A stretch of DNA of 64,000 bases from Opeltia flavorubescens (GCA_000442125.1 KE546980.1:1-64000); one strand, 5' to 3'; numbered from the stretch's first letter, positions 37,369-50,317 are shown. Program-made: numbers and translations. Notes: generated by a model not told the origin, from the letters alone.

Positions 37369-37696
37369 GCATACCCTTTGATATGGTTTTGGAGGGAGTT
37401 GGGTTAGCAATTGAATATTAATCTCAGGAATTGAGATATGTAGGTTTAGTACAATAGCTACGCCGAGTATCTAATGTCGATTCGAGAGTCATGAAAGCCA
37501 GTAGTCACAGTGCGGGTAACATGTATCTATTTTAAGAATCCCTGACCCCAGCCGCCAGTCGCTTGTTCGCCCGCATGTAAATGCGCATTACGACCACTTG
37601 CCAACCCGTGTGGGAGTCCTTATAATTGCAAGATGACGTGCTTGAGTTTACGACACGTTGTTGGCTATTACTTTCCGAGGCCGCATTATACAACAG
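37369..37696. other. Upstream region of the arabinanase gene
   Basis: No gene. A TATA-like TATAATT at 37,621-37,627 lies about 70 bp before the arabinanase start codon and may be its core promoter. Confidence 0.35.
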
Positions 37697-38752
37697 ATGA
37701 ACGTTGCTTCCATCATCACATTCGCGATGCATTCTGCTCTCCCAATTTTCTTCATCCTCTCTGCTATCTCTACGATAGCAGACGCCTATCCAAATCCCCT
37801 ACCGTGTAGGGGAATTTGTTCCAACGCCCACGACCCATTCGTCGTGCTACGTGACGATGGAATCTACTTCCGCTTCAGCACAGGTGGCAAAGTTGCCGTC
37901 TACACCGCACCGTCCATTCAAGGNCCATGGACCTACAGCGGTGCTGCTCTTCCCAACGGCTCCGTAATCAATAAACCCGGCAATCAAGATCTCTGGGCTC
38001 CAGAGGTTGCCAAAGTCGAGTCAACTTACTACCTCTACTATTCCGTCAGTTCCTTTGGCAGTCAAGACTCCGCCATTGGCGTCGCTACCTCGACAAGCAT
38101 GGACGTAGATTCCTGGACTGACTTAGGCAGTACCGGTGTCGAATCCGTTCCAGGCAACAATTTCAATACCATTGACAGCAACCTGCAGCTCGCGAATGGA
38201 AAACTCTACATGAATTTTGGATCTTTCTGGGCGGATCTCTTTCAGGTCGAAATGAGCTCGCCGACAAGGATCGCAGCAGCCACATCAGTCACCCAGATTG
38301 CATTCGTACCAACGCCGCCCCAGGCACAGGAGGCTAGTTTTGGGTACCAGTATGGCGAATACTATTACCTGTTCTTCACTGTTGGGAGATGTTGTAGATA
38401 TGATGTGGTCAAGCCTGAAACTGGGTATGAGTATACGATTCAGGCTTGTCGGTCGAATTCAATTTCTGGGCCCTTTGTGAGTACGTTCCAGGAAGACGGG
38501 AGGACGATTTGCTGATATACGGCGGAATAGGTTGATAAGAGTGGCAAGTCTTGCCTTCAGGGCGGCGGTACTACTGTTCTCGAGTCCCATGGTTGGATCT
38601 ATGGACCTGGTGGCCAGGGCATTTTCAATGATCCTGTGCTTGGTATTGTGCTCTATTATCACTACATTGATAGACGTGTCGGGTATTCGGATGCCCAGAA
38701 GCAATTTGGGATCAATAAGCTACACTTTTCGAGCGGCTGGCCGTCTGTATAA
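37697..38752 (+). CDS. GH43 arabinan endo-1,5-alpha-L-arabinanase, secreted
   Basis: Splicing one 54-nt intron (38,477-38,530, GTGAGT...ATAG, phase 0) joins two exons into a 333-aa protein of normal family length. It begins with a signal peptide; ATG 37,697 is the first in-frame ATG, and 37,727 is an alternative giving a more compact leader. GH43 features are the catalytic-base Asp in AHDPFVV (about residue 46), the pKa-modulating Asp in NTIDSNLQ, the acid Glu in QEASFGYQ, the GRCCRYDV block, and in exon 2 [10 protein letters not shown] and the YYHYID block ending [10 protein letters not shown]. It hydrolyses internal alpha-1,5 bonds of arabinan in plant pectin. An N at 37,924 leaves one residue unknown (after SIQ). 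Unspliced, the frame ends early and looks falsely truncated. Confidence 0.92.
38477..38530 (+). other. Intron of the GH43 gene
   Basis: The donor GTGAGT follows the GPF codons and the acceptor ATAG precedes GTTGATAAGAGTGGC. The 54-nt length is usual for ascomycetes. Removing it restores the conserved SISGPF-VDKSGK junction. Confidence 0.88.
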
Positions 38753-40846
38753 GGCGATTCAAAGCATACCATCTGCTATGTTACCTTACGGATGGAACTC
38801 AGGTCACCTCTTACATTCAACTGAGATTACATGTACATTGTGTACATCCACCATCCAAGATTGGAACTTGTTGATGTAGTGGGGGGTACAAGCAACCAAC
38901 ACATGATGATAGCAGGATCTCTAACGGAGGATTAGAAGAGGTCAAGAGCACGGACATAGCGACTTATGGCTTAGTATCGCAAAATGTGCTCCAGTTGTAC
39001 CGCATGCAGAACTTCCATTGGTGGTCAGAGCCTGTTGTATGTGATTGTTCCGCATCACGATTTCCACCAAGCCGGAAGTGAACCGCTCCCAAACGACGTT
39101 GGCCTGATAACAGATCGTCTGAAAAATAGTGCCCCTCTCCTGATATGTAGCGTTCTACTTCTCCGTCACAATTCGCTTTGTTCTTCAATTTCTTCCTTTC
39201 GACGACCTACATCTCTCCATCCACCAACTCAAAATTTCTTACCCAGCCTTCGCTCTATCCGTCACTGTCGACGGCTCAATCCATCATCGTGAGCAAAACT
39301 AAGCACTCATCCAGCCACACAGGCCATAATGTCTTTTCAACGCTTTACGTAAGATGCGACCCTCCTCTCATGCGACATATACATGGATTATGAAAACTCT
39401 GGTATGGAGGAAGTGCGTTTTCTGTACTTCATTAGAACATCATGATGGAGATTAAATACATGGCAAGAATTTGATAGCAAATCCGAACGTGTAATCAAGG
39501 GTTGTGTATCTCGCAACCTCAGACTAATTCTGCTATACGTCGTGAAGAAATCGAACAGGAAATAAAAAGCCAAAGACTATATAAAACCAGATTGAATTAA
39601 CAGGAGTGTTACAGTCTAACATTGATACTTGGCTCTGTGCATATATCGCACCAGTCGAAGACTAAGATTCCTATCCGGACAACTTTAATGTTTCGTCATT
39701 GTTCAAGGTACTTCATGTTCTGATTATCTGTTAGTCACCGAAAGAGGTACACGGCAGTCCGGGTGACGTACAGCCTGCTTCTTACCCGACCTCGCCGGTA
39801 TCAAGTCCATCAGTGGCACTTCGGATACCTTCGACGCCTTAATCGTCCGCCGCAACCGTCTATTCATTAGCACAGGCATAACTGCGCAGCCAGAGAGTGT
39901 CACATATTATGTATATAGAGCCTTCTTTAGCACCAATTACATAAAGCACACCCTACTCACCTAGCTTCTACTCCCATAACTGCACGAAACTTCCCTGCAG
40001 CCTGAATCTCATGTACGAGTAGTGACACTCGATTCGTAAAATCACAATTGGGCTAATCGCAGTATCGACTTCCCCGAAGCCCTGACTACCGTGTCTGAAT
40101 ACCGTACTTTCGTCGGCTACGGCCAGTCTGCTGCAAAGCTGCTAAAACTCACTTCCCCTCGGAGCTTGCGCGTAGATAGCCGGGTATTACTTCGGTGGTT
40201 TACCACGCAGGGACCGTCGATAGGAACTTGTCAATTCGTAACCGAGCAACGACGGGGTCAAAGGTCAGGCGTTCATGATGGTGATTGGGATGGTTAGCGA
40301 ATCTATCGGGGAAGGAGCGAAGAATCAGTTGGGGATCGCGTTGGGAATGGACGTTGTTTCTGGGCCGTGCATGGGACTTGAAACTTTCCGCGTGATACGG
40401 CGTTGGGGAAGGAGTTGTGGGAGTGGACAGATGGGGAATTTTCTAGGAAAGGCTATCCGTGAGAAATTATGAGGGACATGCACAAAGATTCGAAGCATTG
40501 AGAGGGACTTATATGAATAATCCGCAGAGAGTGATGAAGATGGATTTGAAAGTGAATATCTCTAGAATTGGAAGAAGAATTTCGAATGCGGCGGTCCGCG
40601 TGATGCAGTAGTAAGAATAACCACCAGCTTCGACTTTTGGACTAGCATAACTTCGCATTGGACTCTTGCCTTTTCGACCAATTGAGTGTACCATGGATGT
40701 GAAGAACCGGAATGCAATCGTCTAATGAAATCTACCATTTGGTCTGACCCTTTCGAGAGGTCATGGTCAGGACAGCTACTCTATCCATATCTGCTACTGT
40801 GACCAAGTGATCAATGCCTTATCCCAGCAAATACCACATCATGTCT
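38753..40846. other. Interval without supported genes
   Basis: Only short ORFs. A minus-strand stretch at about 39,760-40,050 reads patches of plausible protein (for example MNRRLRRTIKASKVSEVPLM), but stops and the lack of a start prevent a model. It may be an old gene remnant. Confidence 0.4.
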
Positions 40847-41737
40847 TCATTCATTCCAGTCGCAGTCATGGCTATGCTCCTCGTAATGATGATCTCGAAG
40901 CTTACCCAGAGCCCTATTACCCTTGTTGACCTCTCCATTCGCGTACTCGTAATCCTTCTTCAATTTAGTATTTGCAGCCGTCCATTCCTTCTTCTGCGCG
41001 ACAAAAACGTTTCGCTGCGCCGTGAACAAATCCTTAGACAGCCTCCCATCCTGATCAGCGTGCTCTTCAATCCACTTATACACTTCATCTTCCATTCTGA
41101 AATCTTCGAGGTCATTTTCTATGGCCCCGATGAAATAACCGCGGTAAATGGTGTCCGACTGCAGGATCTGTCCGTACATTTTCTTCGCAGTCTCAAAGAA
41201 CTCCGGCCCCGATTGGATCTGAGCTAGGACTCCAAACTTGTCGACAAGACAGTTCTGTAGGCCTGGGAGCTGATATTTTTCTGCAAGTGCGTAGATTTCG
41301 CAGAGCTCGTCCGATGCTTTGCGCTCCCCCTTGGCGCGCACAAACTTTTCGTCATCGCTCAAGGCGGTGAAGTTGCTGGCGTAGAGGTATTCGAGCAGAT
41401 GACCGATGTTGTGGGGATTCTCGTCAGGTAGATTCACTTCAAGGCCCAAAGCCTTGGAGCACCATTCAGCAAGCACAGGTGATTGGTTGGCGACATTTTG
41501 ATGAATGGAGAAGGCTTCTTTTTCGGGTCCGGCGGTGATAGTGATTTGGGTTGATTTCAGACGCCTACCTACTTGAGCGTCCGGGATGTCAGAGAAGTCC
41601 TTCGGGATGTAGACTTACTTGCCGCATCTCTCGGGGAACGAAGAATCGTTCTTGCCTTTGGTGAGTTTTGTGTCTGTATTGGCAACTTCCTCCGTCTGTA
41701 CTAAGGTGCGCTTCGTGTTCTTTTTAGCAGGCGCCAT
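40847..41737 (-). CDS. BTB/POZ domain protein
   Basis: Two exons (41,619-41,737 and 40,847-41,564) flank a 54-nt intron (GTAAGT...GTAG, branch-like CTGAC inside) and give 278 aa. The N-terminus is Lys/Thr-rich and basic (MAPAKKNTKRT). The BTB fold follows: RLKSTQITITAGPEKEAFSIH, NQSPVLAEWCSKAL, the LLEYLY block, then ALAEKYQLPGLQNCL. Downstream is an acidic/charged helical tail ending His-rich (HHYEEHSHDCDW). It lacks BACK or Kelch repeats, like the large family of short fungal BTB proteins, which are presumed protein-interaction or ubiquitin-adaptor factors. Using only the unspliced frame would lose the N-terminal third of the domain. It has no close neighbour on the same strand. Confidence 0.85.
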
Positions 41738-42963
41738 AACTTTGAGAAAAAAAGGGAAGATATAATCAGATGACCCAGGTGTGGCCTTCAAATTGTATAA
41801 TATGAGATTTAGTATATTGGTCGTGAATAAACGCTAACAAGTAGGAGCTACCGCCAAATAATCCGTTGCCAAGGTTACTGGGCCAATCATCACGGTTGCC
41901 TAGAGTCGCGTCGGTTCCGAGACATCCTTCTTTTACATTACGCGTCGACGCGTACTCAAAAATATCGAGCCTAACAAGTTTACGCTCTCAGATCAGAATT
42001 CATACCAGTAGATATAATACTACGTAGACCTATCATGCATGCAAGGTTTACAAATACTTCGCCCATCACGACTCGCCTTATCTTAGGTAAGTCATCTGCG
42101 AGGCCAGCTATATACTTTATCACTGAATTGATATCTGGACACAGTGGCTATCTTGAACGCAAATCTTCCGACAGAGGAGCATATAGGACGTCCGTTCTTC
42201 CATATCTCCCTCGAGGCGGTCGGGGCAGTATAGCAGAGACCCACCCGACGAGTACCATCATTGGTCATTGATCCGTTGGACCGGAACTTCTCTGGAAGAA
42301 CCCAAGCACGGGTGTTCCGACGACCACACGGTCGGCAACTGACTTTGTTACCCCTTATCTTCTTTGTTTCCTCTTGGCCATACAAATCTACAAATCGGGA
42401 TTATTGCTGGAACGACTTGAATCCGTACTCCAGTTGACCTGACAAGCATGGTTTGATATATTCCCCTAGTAGAATTTTGAACAATCCTTATCACTTATGA
42501 CATCCTCAATTATCGCAATCTTGATAGCAGCTTACTAACGAGAAGTCGTTGAGGCAAAGAGTCTTTGCAGTACTTGATTGTGCTGGGGACGAAAAACTCG
42601 AAGCTGCTACAGGAGGGCTTCTAAGATGGGAACACTTGGGATTGACAGTTGCATAGTCACAGCAACCCACAGTTACGAAGACATATATAATCTGAAAATG
42701 ACTTTATCTAGATAGCTTTGAAAATAATATCGTGCGTGCGACAAGCGATTGAGGTGTTGCCTGATAGAACGAAGTGCAAGTGGAAGATCGCGCCTCAACT
42801 GTGTGAGCTCGAGATTCGAGGCCAGTTTACTTAGCCGTGGATGCAAGTCAAATAACCGACTTGACTTACCCATTAAATAAATGCTTTAATCGGTTTACTC
42901 TACTAGGGCCTAACCGCATTTCTCAGTCAGGTTCAACGTTCAACATGGATAACTGATTTCTTA
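41738..42963. other. Intergenic region upstream of the BTB gene
   Basis: It contains the presumed promoter of the BTB gene (AT-rich TATAATAT near 41,795-41,803) and otherwise nothing I can support. Confidence 0.35.
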
Positions 42964-44790
42964 TTGGGTGGACCTTCTGTCTTCGCCAGTCGACCAGTAT
43001 CGGTCATCGCTTGTCGAGATCACTTTGCGAAAAATCGACGTAGCGACTTGCTTCACATAGCGATCGTTGAAATATATATTGTCTCTTCCTGCACATCCAT
43101 CAATCCCATCGATGGAATAACCAAAGTCGTTGAATGTGCCAGTGAAGTTGCATACGAATCCTTCACAGACGGAACTGTCTGGAAACGCTCAGGCGGTTGA
43201 TGATTCTGCCTCAAGTGACTTTTCCCGCCGCTACCTTTGCCCTAGCACGACAAATGTCCCGAGAAGTCCAATTGTTGGTACAGAAGTCATACTGTCGACT
43301 TGCACCCTGTGGATCAACTTGAAGGCTCAAACTAACACGCAAATGACCCTGAAGAACCCCTTGACATTTCTATTCGAAAACAAAGTCTTGAAAGAAGCGG
43401 AACATTGGCAATGACCATGGGCACGAGCTAAGGGATGGTGATATCGGTACCTCGATTACAGTCACCTTTTAACGCTGCTGCCATTGCTGGACTGTTGATT
43501 GCCACGTGTCCATGTTGGTAGGATGGACGAGTGGGAAAATCATTAGTACTGCCAACATCCGAAATGAGCTGCAGCAGACAAGCGATTGAGATCCCCAGAT
43601 ACCAACTTCGATATCCTAGGACCAGTTTGTGGTGGCGACGTCGACTTGGATGCCGCAAAACATATGCAAGGTTTCTCCCAGGAACCCAGAATACTATGTG
43701 TTGCATTCTCTAGAGCCGTGCATACCAATATTGGTGTTGGAGCGATTGCACTTGGGCGGAGTGCTAATCGGCACTGGTTTAGTACTATGCGCAACAGAAT
43801 ATCCTTATAACGCTATATCCTTGCAATTCTTCCGGGTAGAGAATGACGAAAGATCCGGGGCGATCCGATTCAAGAAGCTTACTCAAGCCTCGAACCGTCC
43901 AAACCCACGGAGTAGTACGAAGACGAGCTTTACTCAACCATGTAAGATAAGTGTTACGCTGGGGAAGAGAAATAAAGATTCCGATGACATATCAACCGAG
44001 ACGGCTGCTCTGACCAAGTTTCCCAGCTCCACATTCGAGCATAGCGTCCCAACTCTTTTACCCTCCAATGCCATGCAGATGACTTACATAATGTAAAAGG
44101 TTGAACTTAACCGCGCTAAAAAGACTGATGAACTCCAGGAGACCCTTAAAGAGAAATTGTTCATGGATGGATCAAAAAACTACCAACGAGTCGCGCATGC
44201 CATCTAGATTACCGTCCGCAGATTTTGCTTCGATATGGACGGCCTTGATATCGAACGTACAAAGCATTTCATTGAGTATATGAAGCGAGAACTAAGTGTG
44301 AGACTTTATCCTTACGACTGTAAGCGAATGTCCGGACTGATGATGCTATAGCTCCTTTGCCTCACTCAGATCAAATAAGTCAATCTTCCCCGATGATTTT
44401 AAGAATCCATCAGTTTTACGGGGTCTTTCCACCCTATCCCGCAGCCTGAAAATTTCTTCGCTCAATCCTCCCGTTCAAGTTAAGTTCCAAAAAAACCTTC
44501 ACAAGGGGTCTGTGGTATACAGGCTATCTAGCAAACCCCAGAAATGCAGGAGCTTATTCAGAGAGGTTTCTCATGTGCTGAAGACAACGCTCTTGACAAC
44601 AATAACGTGCATAACGAGGAAGAAGGGGAACAAGAGAAGCTATCAGCATCAAAGACTACTAAAAGAAAGCCCGGCAAGGCTAGTAAGCGCAAAGTAAAAA
44701 AGGTCAAAGCAAAAGAAATTGCTGCCGAAAATAGTGGCAAAGAGGAACAACAAAAGCAAACGGGAAAGGCAGCACGAGCTGGCTAGGTAG
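42964..44790 (+). pseudogene. Possible decayed gene region, unidentified
   Basis: Plus-strand patches look coding but are broken. The frame of 43,629-44,096 runs through a TAA (44,094) into KVELNRAKKTDELQETLKEK, then a TAG near 44,206, then FCFDMDGLDIERTKHFIEYM. A separate ATG ORF at 44,544-44,786 (80 aa) is acidic then very Lys-rich (KRKPGKASKRKVKKVKAK), resembling a nuclear-localisation tail. No domain is recognised and I could not build an intron model linking them. It may be chance or an old gene. Confidence 0.25.
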
Positions 44791-45750
44791 GCTGATATTC
44801 CTCGTGTCTAATATTTCTGCTTGGGTCCGCCAAGATCTTTCACTAGCGAAGGCATACTGAGGCAGCTGTTGATCCGGACGCAGAATGGGTTCCGGGGCGT
44901 GGGGGTTGGCCTCTTGTCGCAAGATCTTGAACGATGATACATCGATGATGATTTGCCCCAGCTGAATGAGAACAGGCATTGGGTTGCTTGATATGACGCC
45001 GTTCGAAGCTCCTCCGATGCAAGTGCAACGATCATAGTAACATTTGAAATGGTCATAACATTGTGACATATAGAAGATCCTCCAAGCCAGACCCGTTGAA
45101 GGAACGGTGTTCGTAGCTCGTAATATAGACTACAAAATATGCCGTATTTTTGCCTAGCACCGAGCTTTTAAGATACGCTTACCAGACTCGATCTGGAGAA
45201 ATCCGTTCGACTTGATCCGTCATAGATATTTCCCAGGTATTATGTGTGGGACGATTTTCATTTGAAACACATTGTAACAGCTATCAAGCCGAAGATTATT
45301 CAACAGAAATATGAATCGACTATCTAAGGCGGTCAAATCGGGCATGTAGCAGTACAAAGGGGTCGGTATAATATAACTAGAAGGATCAATATATATAGTA
45401 GCTGTGCGAGATTGTCAGATCCTATTGAAGTCACTGCGTTTAAGAGTCTGGAATGCTTTACACTATATTTAAATCGTATAATACACCTGATATTCAGCCG
45501 CTGGTACGATGATTACCAATAATATAATATATACCACCTAGCCATGGTATTACCCTAACCACCTTGAAATTTGAAGGTTGTATAAAGACCAAGCGGAGTT
45601 CAATAAAGTACCGTTTCAAGTATATTAAGGTTATACTAATTCGGTTATTACAAGTAAAGGCCATCGTCTAATAGCGACTAGACTGGATGCCCCTTGTTTT
45701 CACCCATGCTTCGCTCTATAGCTGTGAGCATTGCCGTGATATTCCCATAC
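44791..45750. other. Interval without supported genes
   Basis: A minus-strand ORF at 44,808-45,069 has a plausible stretch (MPVLIQLGQIIIDVSSFKIL), but no splice or start context makes a gene. Nothing else is seen. Confidence 0.35.
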
Positions 45751-46640
45751 TTAATGCACCTTGGAAAACGGCCGTGAATCCGAAGAGAACTCGATAAAAT
45801 TCCCTAGATGATGCAACGAATGAAACCTTGCGTCGTTCCAGATACAGCTTAGCGGAATGCCCAGGTTTTCTTCATCTTGAAACAACCTCTTCATCCGATT
45901 GCGGACATAATGAACGGTGAGATCAAGTGCGTCTCGGTTCAGTTCGACATTCTCAATGTACATGTGCACCTGGTTCCGGGCTTTCACTTGTGTCGTGGAT
46001 CAGCCCGAAGTTGCCAGGGCAATCTCCCGAGAGGATTAATTGGAATCACCTAACGTAGCCAAGTACACTCATGATTGCTTTCCCCGCAATGTCGCGATAT
46101 GGTGCGATGAGCTCTCAATTTCCTTCCTGTAGCTATACCTCTTAAGCACTTCCAATACACGAAAGGCTAGAGTTCGCAAAGCCAAAGACCTAGACTATCG
46201 CATCGTAATACCACGTCGAAGTCAATGTAGGATGATCCTGAAATGATTGTTGCCAGTATCCGTATAGCATTTCATTCGCTATAATGCATTTAATTTCTTC
46301 GAAAATCCCTGGCTGGAAAGGAGGGAACAGGCCGGCTAAAACCTCGGGACTACTCTTCAATTTTCGATGGGCGCCATAACGCGAAGTGGTTGTCTCACAT
46401 TCCAAATAAGCGAGAAAGGCAGTATTCGCCACGTGGTTAGGCATATATATCGAAAGCCAAGAGCAGGTTTGTATCAAACCTAATTCATAGCCAGTCTTCG
46501 ATCCGAATACGCCGACACAGATCGATCAAGATACGCGTCAGTTGATTGTCAACGACAAAAGGGGAGATGTCGTGATTGGAATGATTGCTCAGCTTTTGCG
46601 CGGTAAGAAAGATACGGTAAAGGCGTGGTGAGTGTTTCAA
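45751..46640 (-). pseudogene. Fragments of an unidentified gene
   Basis: Three minus-strand patches look like real protein: about 46,640-46,500 (ISPFVVDNQLTRILIDLCRR), 46,190-46,477 (SWLSIYMPNHVANTAFLAYL through LAGLFPPFQPGIFEEIKCII) and 45,751-45,987 (ALDLTVHYVRNRMKRL). The last two open only with TTG and GTG, and no GT-AG pair joins the patches in frame. I therefore treat it as a degenerate or badly resolved multi-exon gene. I do not recognise the family. Confidence 0.3.
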
Positions 46641-46959
46641 GCATTACAGAGGTGGAACCATGTGGGAAACAATCTTGTGATCTCATGACAACACAAATGC
46701 TCAAACTATAGTATTGCCATGCATCCTAGTACATCCCGTATCTTGTCGTTTTACCGCTGCGATGAGCATTTAAATGCTTATCTCTGAGTCTAATGTCATC
46801 GCAGCTGTCTTCTAGGACATGCTTGAAGACACGCGTATGATTCCGTTGTATCGATTTGCGCGATAAGAAGAATTCATTCCGAAGCAAGGTCATCACCGTA
46901 TCATCCTAGGGTTATCGGGGCGATTCTATGAACGAAGACCTCTCGAGGTTGCTCAGCCC

Positions 46960-47596
46960 TCATCCGCCATCCCGTACAAGTGTCCCACCAGCAAGTAGAG
47001 TGCGATACCCTCCGGCAAGAATACCATACTCAAATTCCGTTTCGATGAACCCAAAGTACCGCATGAACCAATGGAACCCCTGGACAAAGAGACGTATATC
47101 TCCCAAGTGTGCCACAGCCGGGAACCTGGGAAACAGAGTCAATGTCACACCGCGCTCCTCTACCTGCCAATTGGGTAACGGGCGCCATGAGGCTCGTTCG
47201 TGTTTTGGATCTAGGCCGATATGACGATTGATTGCCTGCAATGCTTCGTCCCTGCCGTGCAAATGAGTGACAGTCATATTTATCAGTCTCTTCAAATGGT
47301 GGTCCTGAAGCTTACAAGACTGCATCACCGTCCTGGTATGGAATTTCTCGGCTATAGCTGGTGAAATTGATATAGTAGCCGCGCTCTTGGTCGATTCTGT
47401 ACACGAACGGAGTTGGTGGATGAGGACGATCGTGTAGCGGTGGGGATGCTCTAGGCTCGACGTTGCTACTGATAGATGATAGTAATCCAGCATTCGGATC
47501 TTGGCTCTTTCCGATGATAGTAGAAACTGAAGCTGTCGGTGACGCTATGACGCGAGAGACACCCAATGCTAGAAATGACAGAAAGAGGAGCTGCAT
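46960..47596 (-). CDS. Putative secreted protein, unknown family
   Basis: Exon 1 (47,316-47,596) and exon 2 (46,960-47,251) flank a 64-nt intron (GTAAGC...GGCAG) and give a 190-aa protein. The first 18 residues (MQLLFLSFLALGVSRVIA) form a clear signal peptide with cleavage near S19. The mature part contains YYINFTSYSREIPYQDGDAV across the splice site into LDEALQAIN. It ends with a GDIRLFVQGF block and a Gly-rich tail (ILAGGYRTLLAGGTLV). It has no cysteine, so it is not disulphide-stabilised. Without the intron the frame stops after GDAVL. It resembles the 31,555 gene product only in general plan (signal, N-terminal Pro-rich stretch, late GD/F-rich segment); homology is not shown. Confidence 0.75.
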
Positions 47597-48537
47597 CTCG
47601 CCTTTCAGTCTTCAGTATACCCTGAGGTTCGGCCCCGCCGCGAATTTAAGGATTGAATCTCGGTTGACACATCTCGGAGCGGGCCGCGTATAAATGTGAC
47701 GTGCGGTAAGCGACAAAAGGAGATCAGCATATTTAGAATTTTGACACCTGAAACTCGTTGCGCCAATAAGATGCATAACAAATCTATTGGCGCTATTAGC
47801 TTTCAGGTGCGTGACCGTGTCGAGCCGGAGGGTAGATATTCTCCTCGGCGGCCATAAACTTGCAACATATCCTGTCATAGATTCTTACATCCAAGAAATT
47901 CACAAAGATCTGGTCTTATTGCTAGCGAAATCGTTAATTAATTGCATGGCCAAAGAGTCAGCTTGGCTTGCTGGATAAGCGAAGGTCGCGCACAGTAAAT
48001 TGACAGGCGGCAACGAGAAAACTCCACCAAAGTCAAAATCTCGTCCTGGCTTCTAGTGAAACGTTGACCGTACAGCTTGAACTATACAATCGAGTTTTCC
48101 AGGCTAGACCTTCGAGGGGCTGATGGTCATATAGTTCAGTAGACTGTCACTAGTCGACTCTTGCGTGTGTCTATCGATGCACGAATTCTAGAGTGTGCAT
48201 CAAACTTCCAGGCGCTGTGATAAAGTAAATGCCTATTCTGGTTATCATTTTGCGTAAGGGGTCCCTCAGTTGAAAGCACAGCGAAGATTGCCGGTCGCGT
48301 TTCATCTTGTCGATCGCTGAGTCTTAACCCAATTAGGCAGGTAGATATGCAGGTGCACATCGCCTACTGGAACCCCTCAGGCCAATTCTAGCTATGACGG
48401 CACGATCTCGACATTCGATCGAGTTGAGATAAGCTCCTCACCGTGGCAGCTCAAAACCCAACCATGGGAAGCTTTATTGAGATGTTGAACTCTCAGAGAC
48501 CTCGTGTCGTTTTGCCACTGTATTCCGGCACATCAAA
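47597..48537. other. Divergent intergenic region
   Basis: This stretch separates the divergently transcribed 190-aa secreted-protein gene (minus) and the MFS gene (plus) and probably contains both promoters. No specific site is identified. Confidence 0.4.
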
Positions 48538-50317
48538 ATGGCCCCCTCAATCATCAATGCCGACCCGGAAAAACAAGATCCATTTGCAGCTCTCGATGGT
48601 CGCAAACAATCCATCGCAACCGGAGAAAATCTAATCACTGTCGAAACACTCAGGGACGCCGATGAAGCTCTCTCATTCCTCGAGAACCACCCGCGAGCAG
48701 CGCAGATCGCCGAAGAAGGCAATGCCATCCTCGAAGACCCGGTACAGCTCAAACGGCTGGTCCGAAAGATCGATCTGACCATCGCGCCTTTACTGGCTGC
48801 TGTATACTTCCTGCAATTCCTTGACAAGACCACCTTGTCGTACACAGCCGTCATGGGAATACGTACGGATACCCACTTAAAGGGTCAGCAGTATTCGGAT
48901 TTATCGATGCTGTTCTATATAGGTAAATCTCATCTCTTGGCTGAGGCGACAAAGCGGTCCAAGTATTAATTGGATTTCAAGGCTTCTTGGTAGCCGAATT
49001 CCCCACGCAATACATCGCACAGAGATTATCACGTCTAGGTGTCTACCTAGGTCTGAACATCATGACATGGGGTCTCATCCTCGGCTTCCACGCAGCTTGT
49101 ACTTCCTTCGCTGGGCTTTCTGTCGTTCGAACCCTACTCGGAGTATTCGAAAGCTGCGTCGCGCCAATCTTGGTACTCATCATAGCGATGTGGTACAAGA
49201 AGGAAGAACAAGGCCGTCGTGTCTCCTGGTTCTATGTCTGTAATTCTTTGACACAGATCTTTGGAGGATGCGTAGCATATGGCATCACCTTTGCCGACTC
49301 GACTTTTGCGACATGGAGGATCTTTTACATCGCTATTGGCGCGTTGACGATGGTAGTTGGACTGCTGGTTGCCATTTTCCTTCCTGACTCGCCGGTGAAG
49401 GCAAAAAGGTTCACCGATGCTGAAAAAGTGGCTGCGTTGATGAGAGTGAAGAGTAATCAGAGGTAAATTTCCCCCCTGTATACTGTCATGAGTAGCGCAG
49501 AATCTCCACTCACACCCATGTAGTGGAACGCAGAACGCCCACATTAAGAAGGCTCAAGTCCTAGAAAGTTTCAAAGACATTCGGATCTGGCTCGTCTGCC
49601 TCGCAACACTATTGAGCTCGATCCCCAACGGCGGTATCTCGAACTTCACCAGCATCCTGCTAGAAACCTTCGGTACGTATTATCTCTCACCCAACAGAAG
49701 AATCAAGCTCAAAGAAAAATACAGGCTACACATCCCAGCAATCTCTAATCCTCACCGCTCCCACCGGCGCCATCGGCGCCGTCACCGTCATCGCCGTAGG
49801 CTGGCTCTCCGACAAATGGCACGACCGCTCTCTCGTAATGCTAATCTGCATCACCCCAACCATAATCTCCGGCTGCCTCATGATCGGTCTCGACCCCAAC
49901 GGAATCCCCAAAAACAAAGCCGGCCTTCTCGCCGCCTCCTTTCTCTCCGGCACATTCGGAGCAGCGTTTATGCTCCTACTTGCGTGGAACGCCTCCAACA
50001 TCGCCGGACACTCGAAAAAGGTGACCGCTAATGCACTGACACTGGTGTCATTTTGCGTAGGGAATATACTAGGCACGCAAACGTTCCAGCAAAAAGAGGC
50101 GCCGGGGTATCGGAGCGGAAAAATCAGTATCATTGCGACACTTTGCGCGTTGATATTTGTGGTGGTGGGGCTAAGGTTGTACAACGACATGTTGAATAAA
50201 CGGAATAAGAAGGAGCTAGCAACGATGGGAGAAGTAGAGAAGGAAGAGATGAAGGAGAAGATGGCATTTGCGGATCAGACGGATAGGAAAAACGTATGTT
50301 TCGTGTATACTCATTAG
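48538..50317 (+). CDS. MFS transporter, Dal5-like anion:cation symporter family
   Basis: Four exons (48,538-48,922, 48,982-49,462, 49,524-49,672 and 49,725-50,317) separated by GT-AG introns of 59, 61 and 52 nt give 535 aa. After a hydrophilic N-terminus of about 80 residues come two bundles of membrane helices. Family marks are FLDKTTLSYTAVMGIRTDTH at the first helix, MLFYIGFLVAEFPTQYI across splice 1, RTLLGVFESCVAP, and AWNASNIAGHSKKVTANAL in the second half, all usual for allantoate/vitamin/anion permease-like ACS carriers. It sits in the plasma membrane and takes up a small organic anion. The substrate cannot be deduced. Each splice restores conserved blocks in frame, and the gene looks intact. 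Confidence 0.92.

Noticed and set aside
38459-38704. Minus-strand 81-codon ORF over the GH43 3' end
   Set aside because: It is the antisense shadow of arabinanase exon 2.
39750-40100. Patches of plausible minus-strand protein
   Set aside because: Stops occur between the patches, no start codon or consistent splice set could be found, and there is no recognised family.
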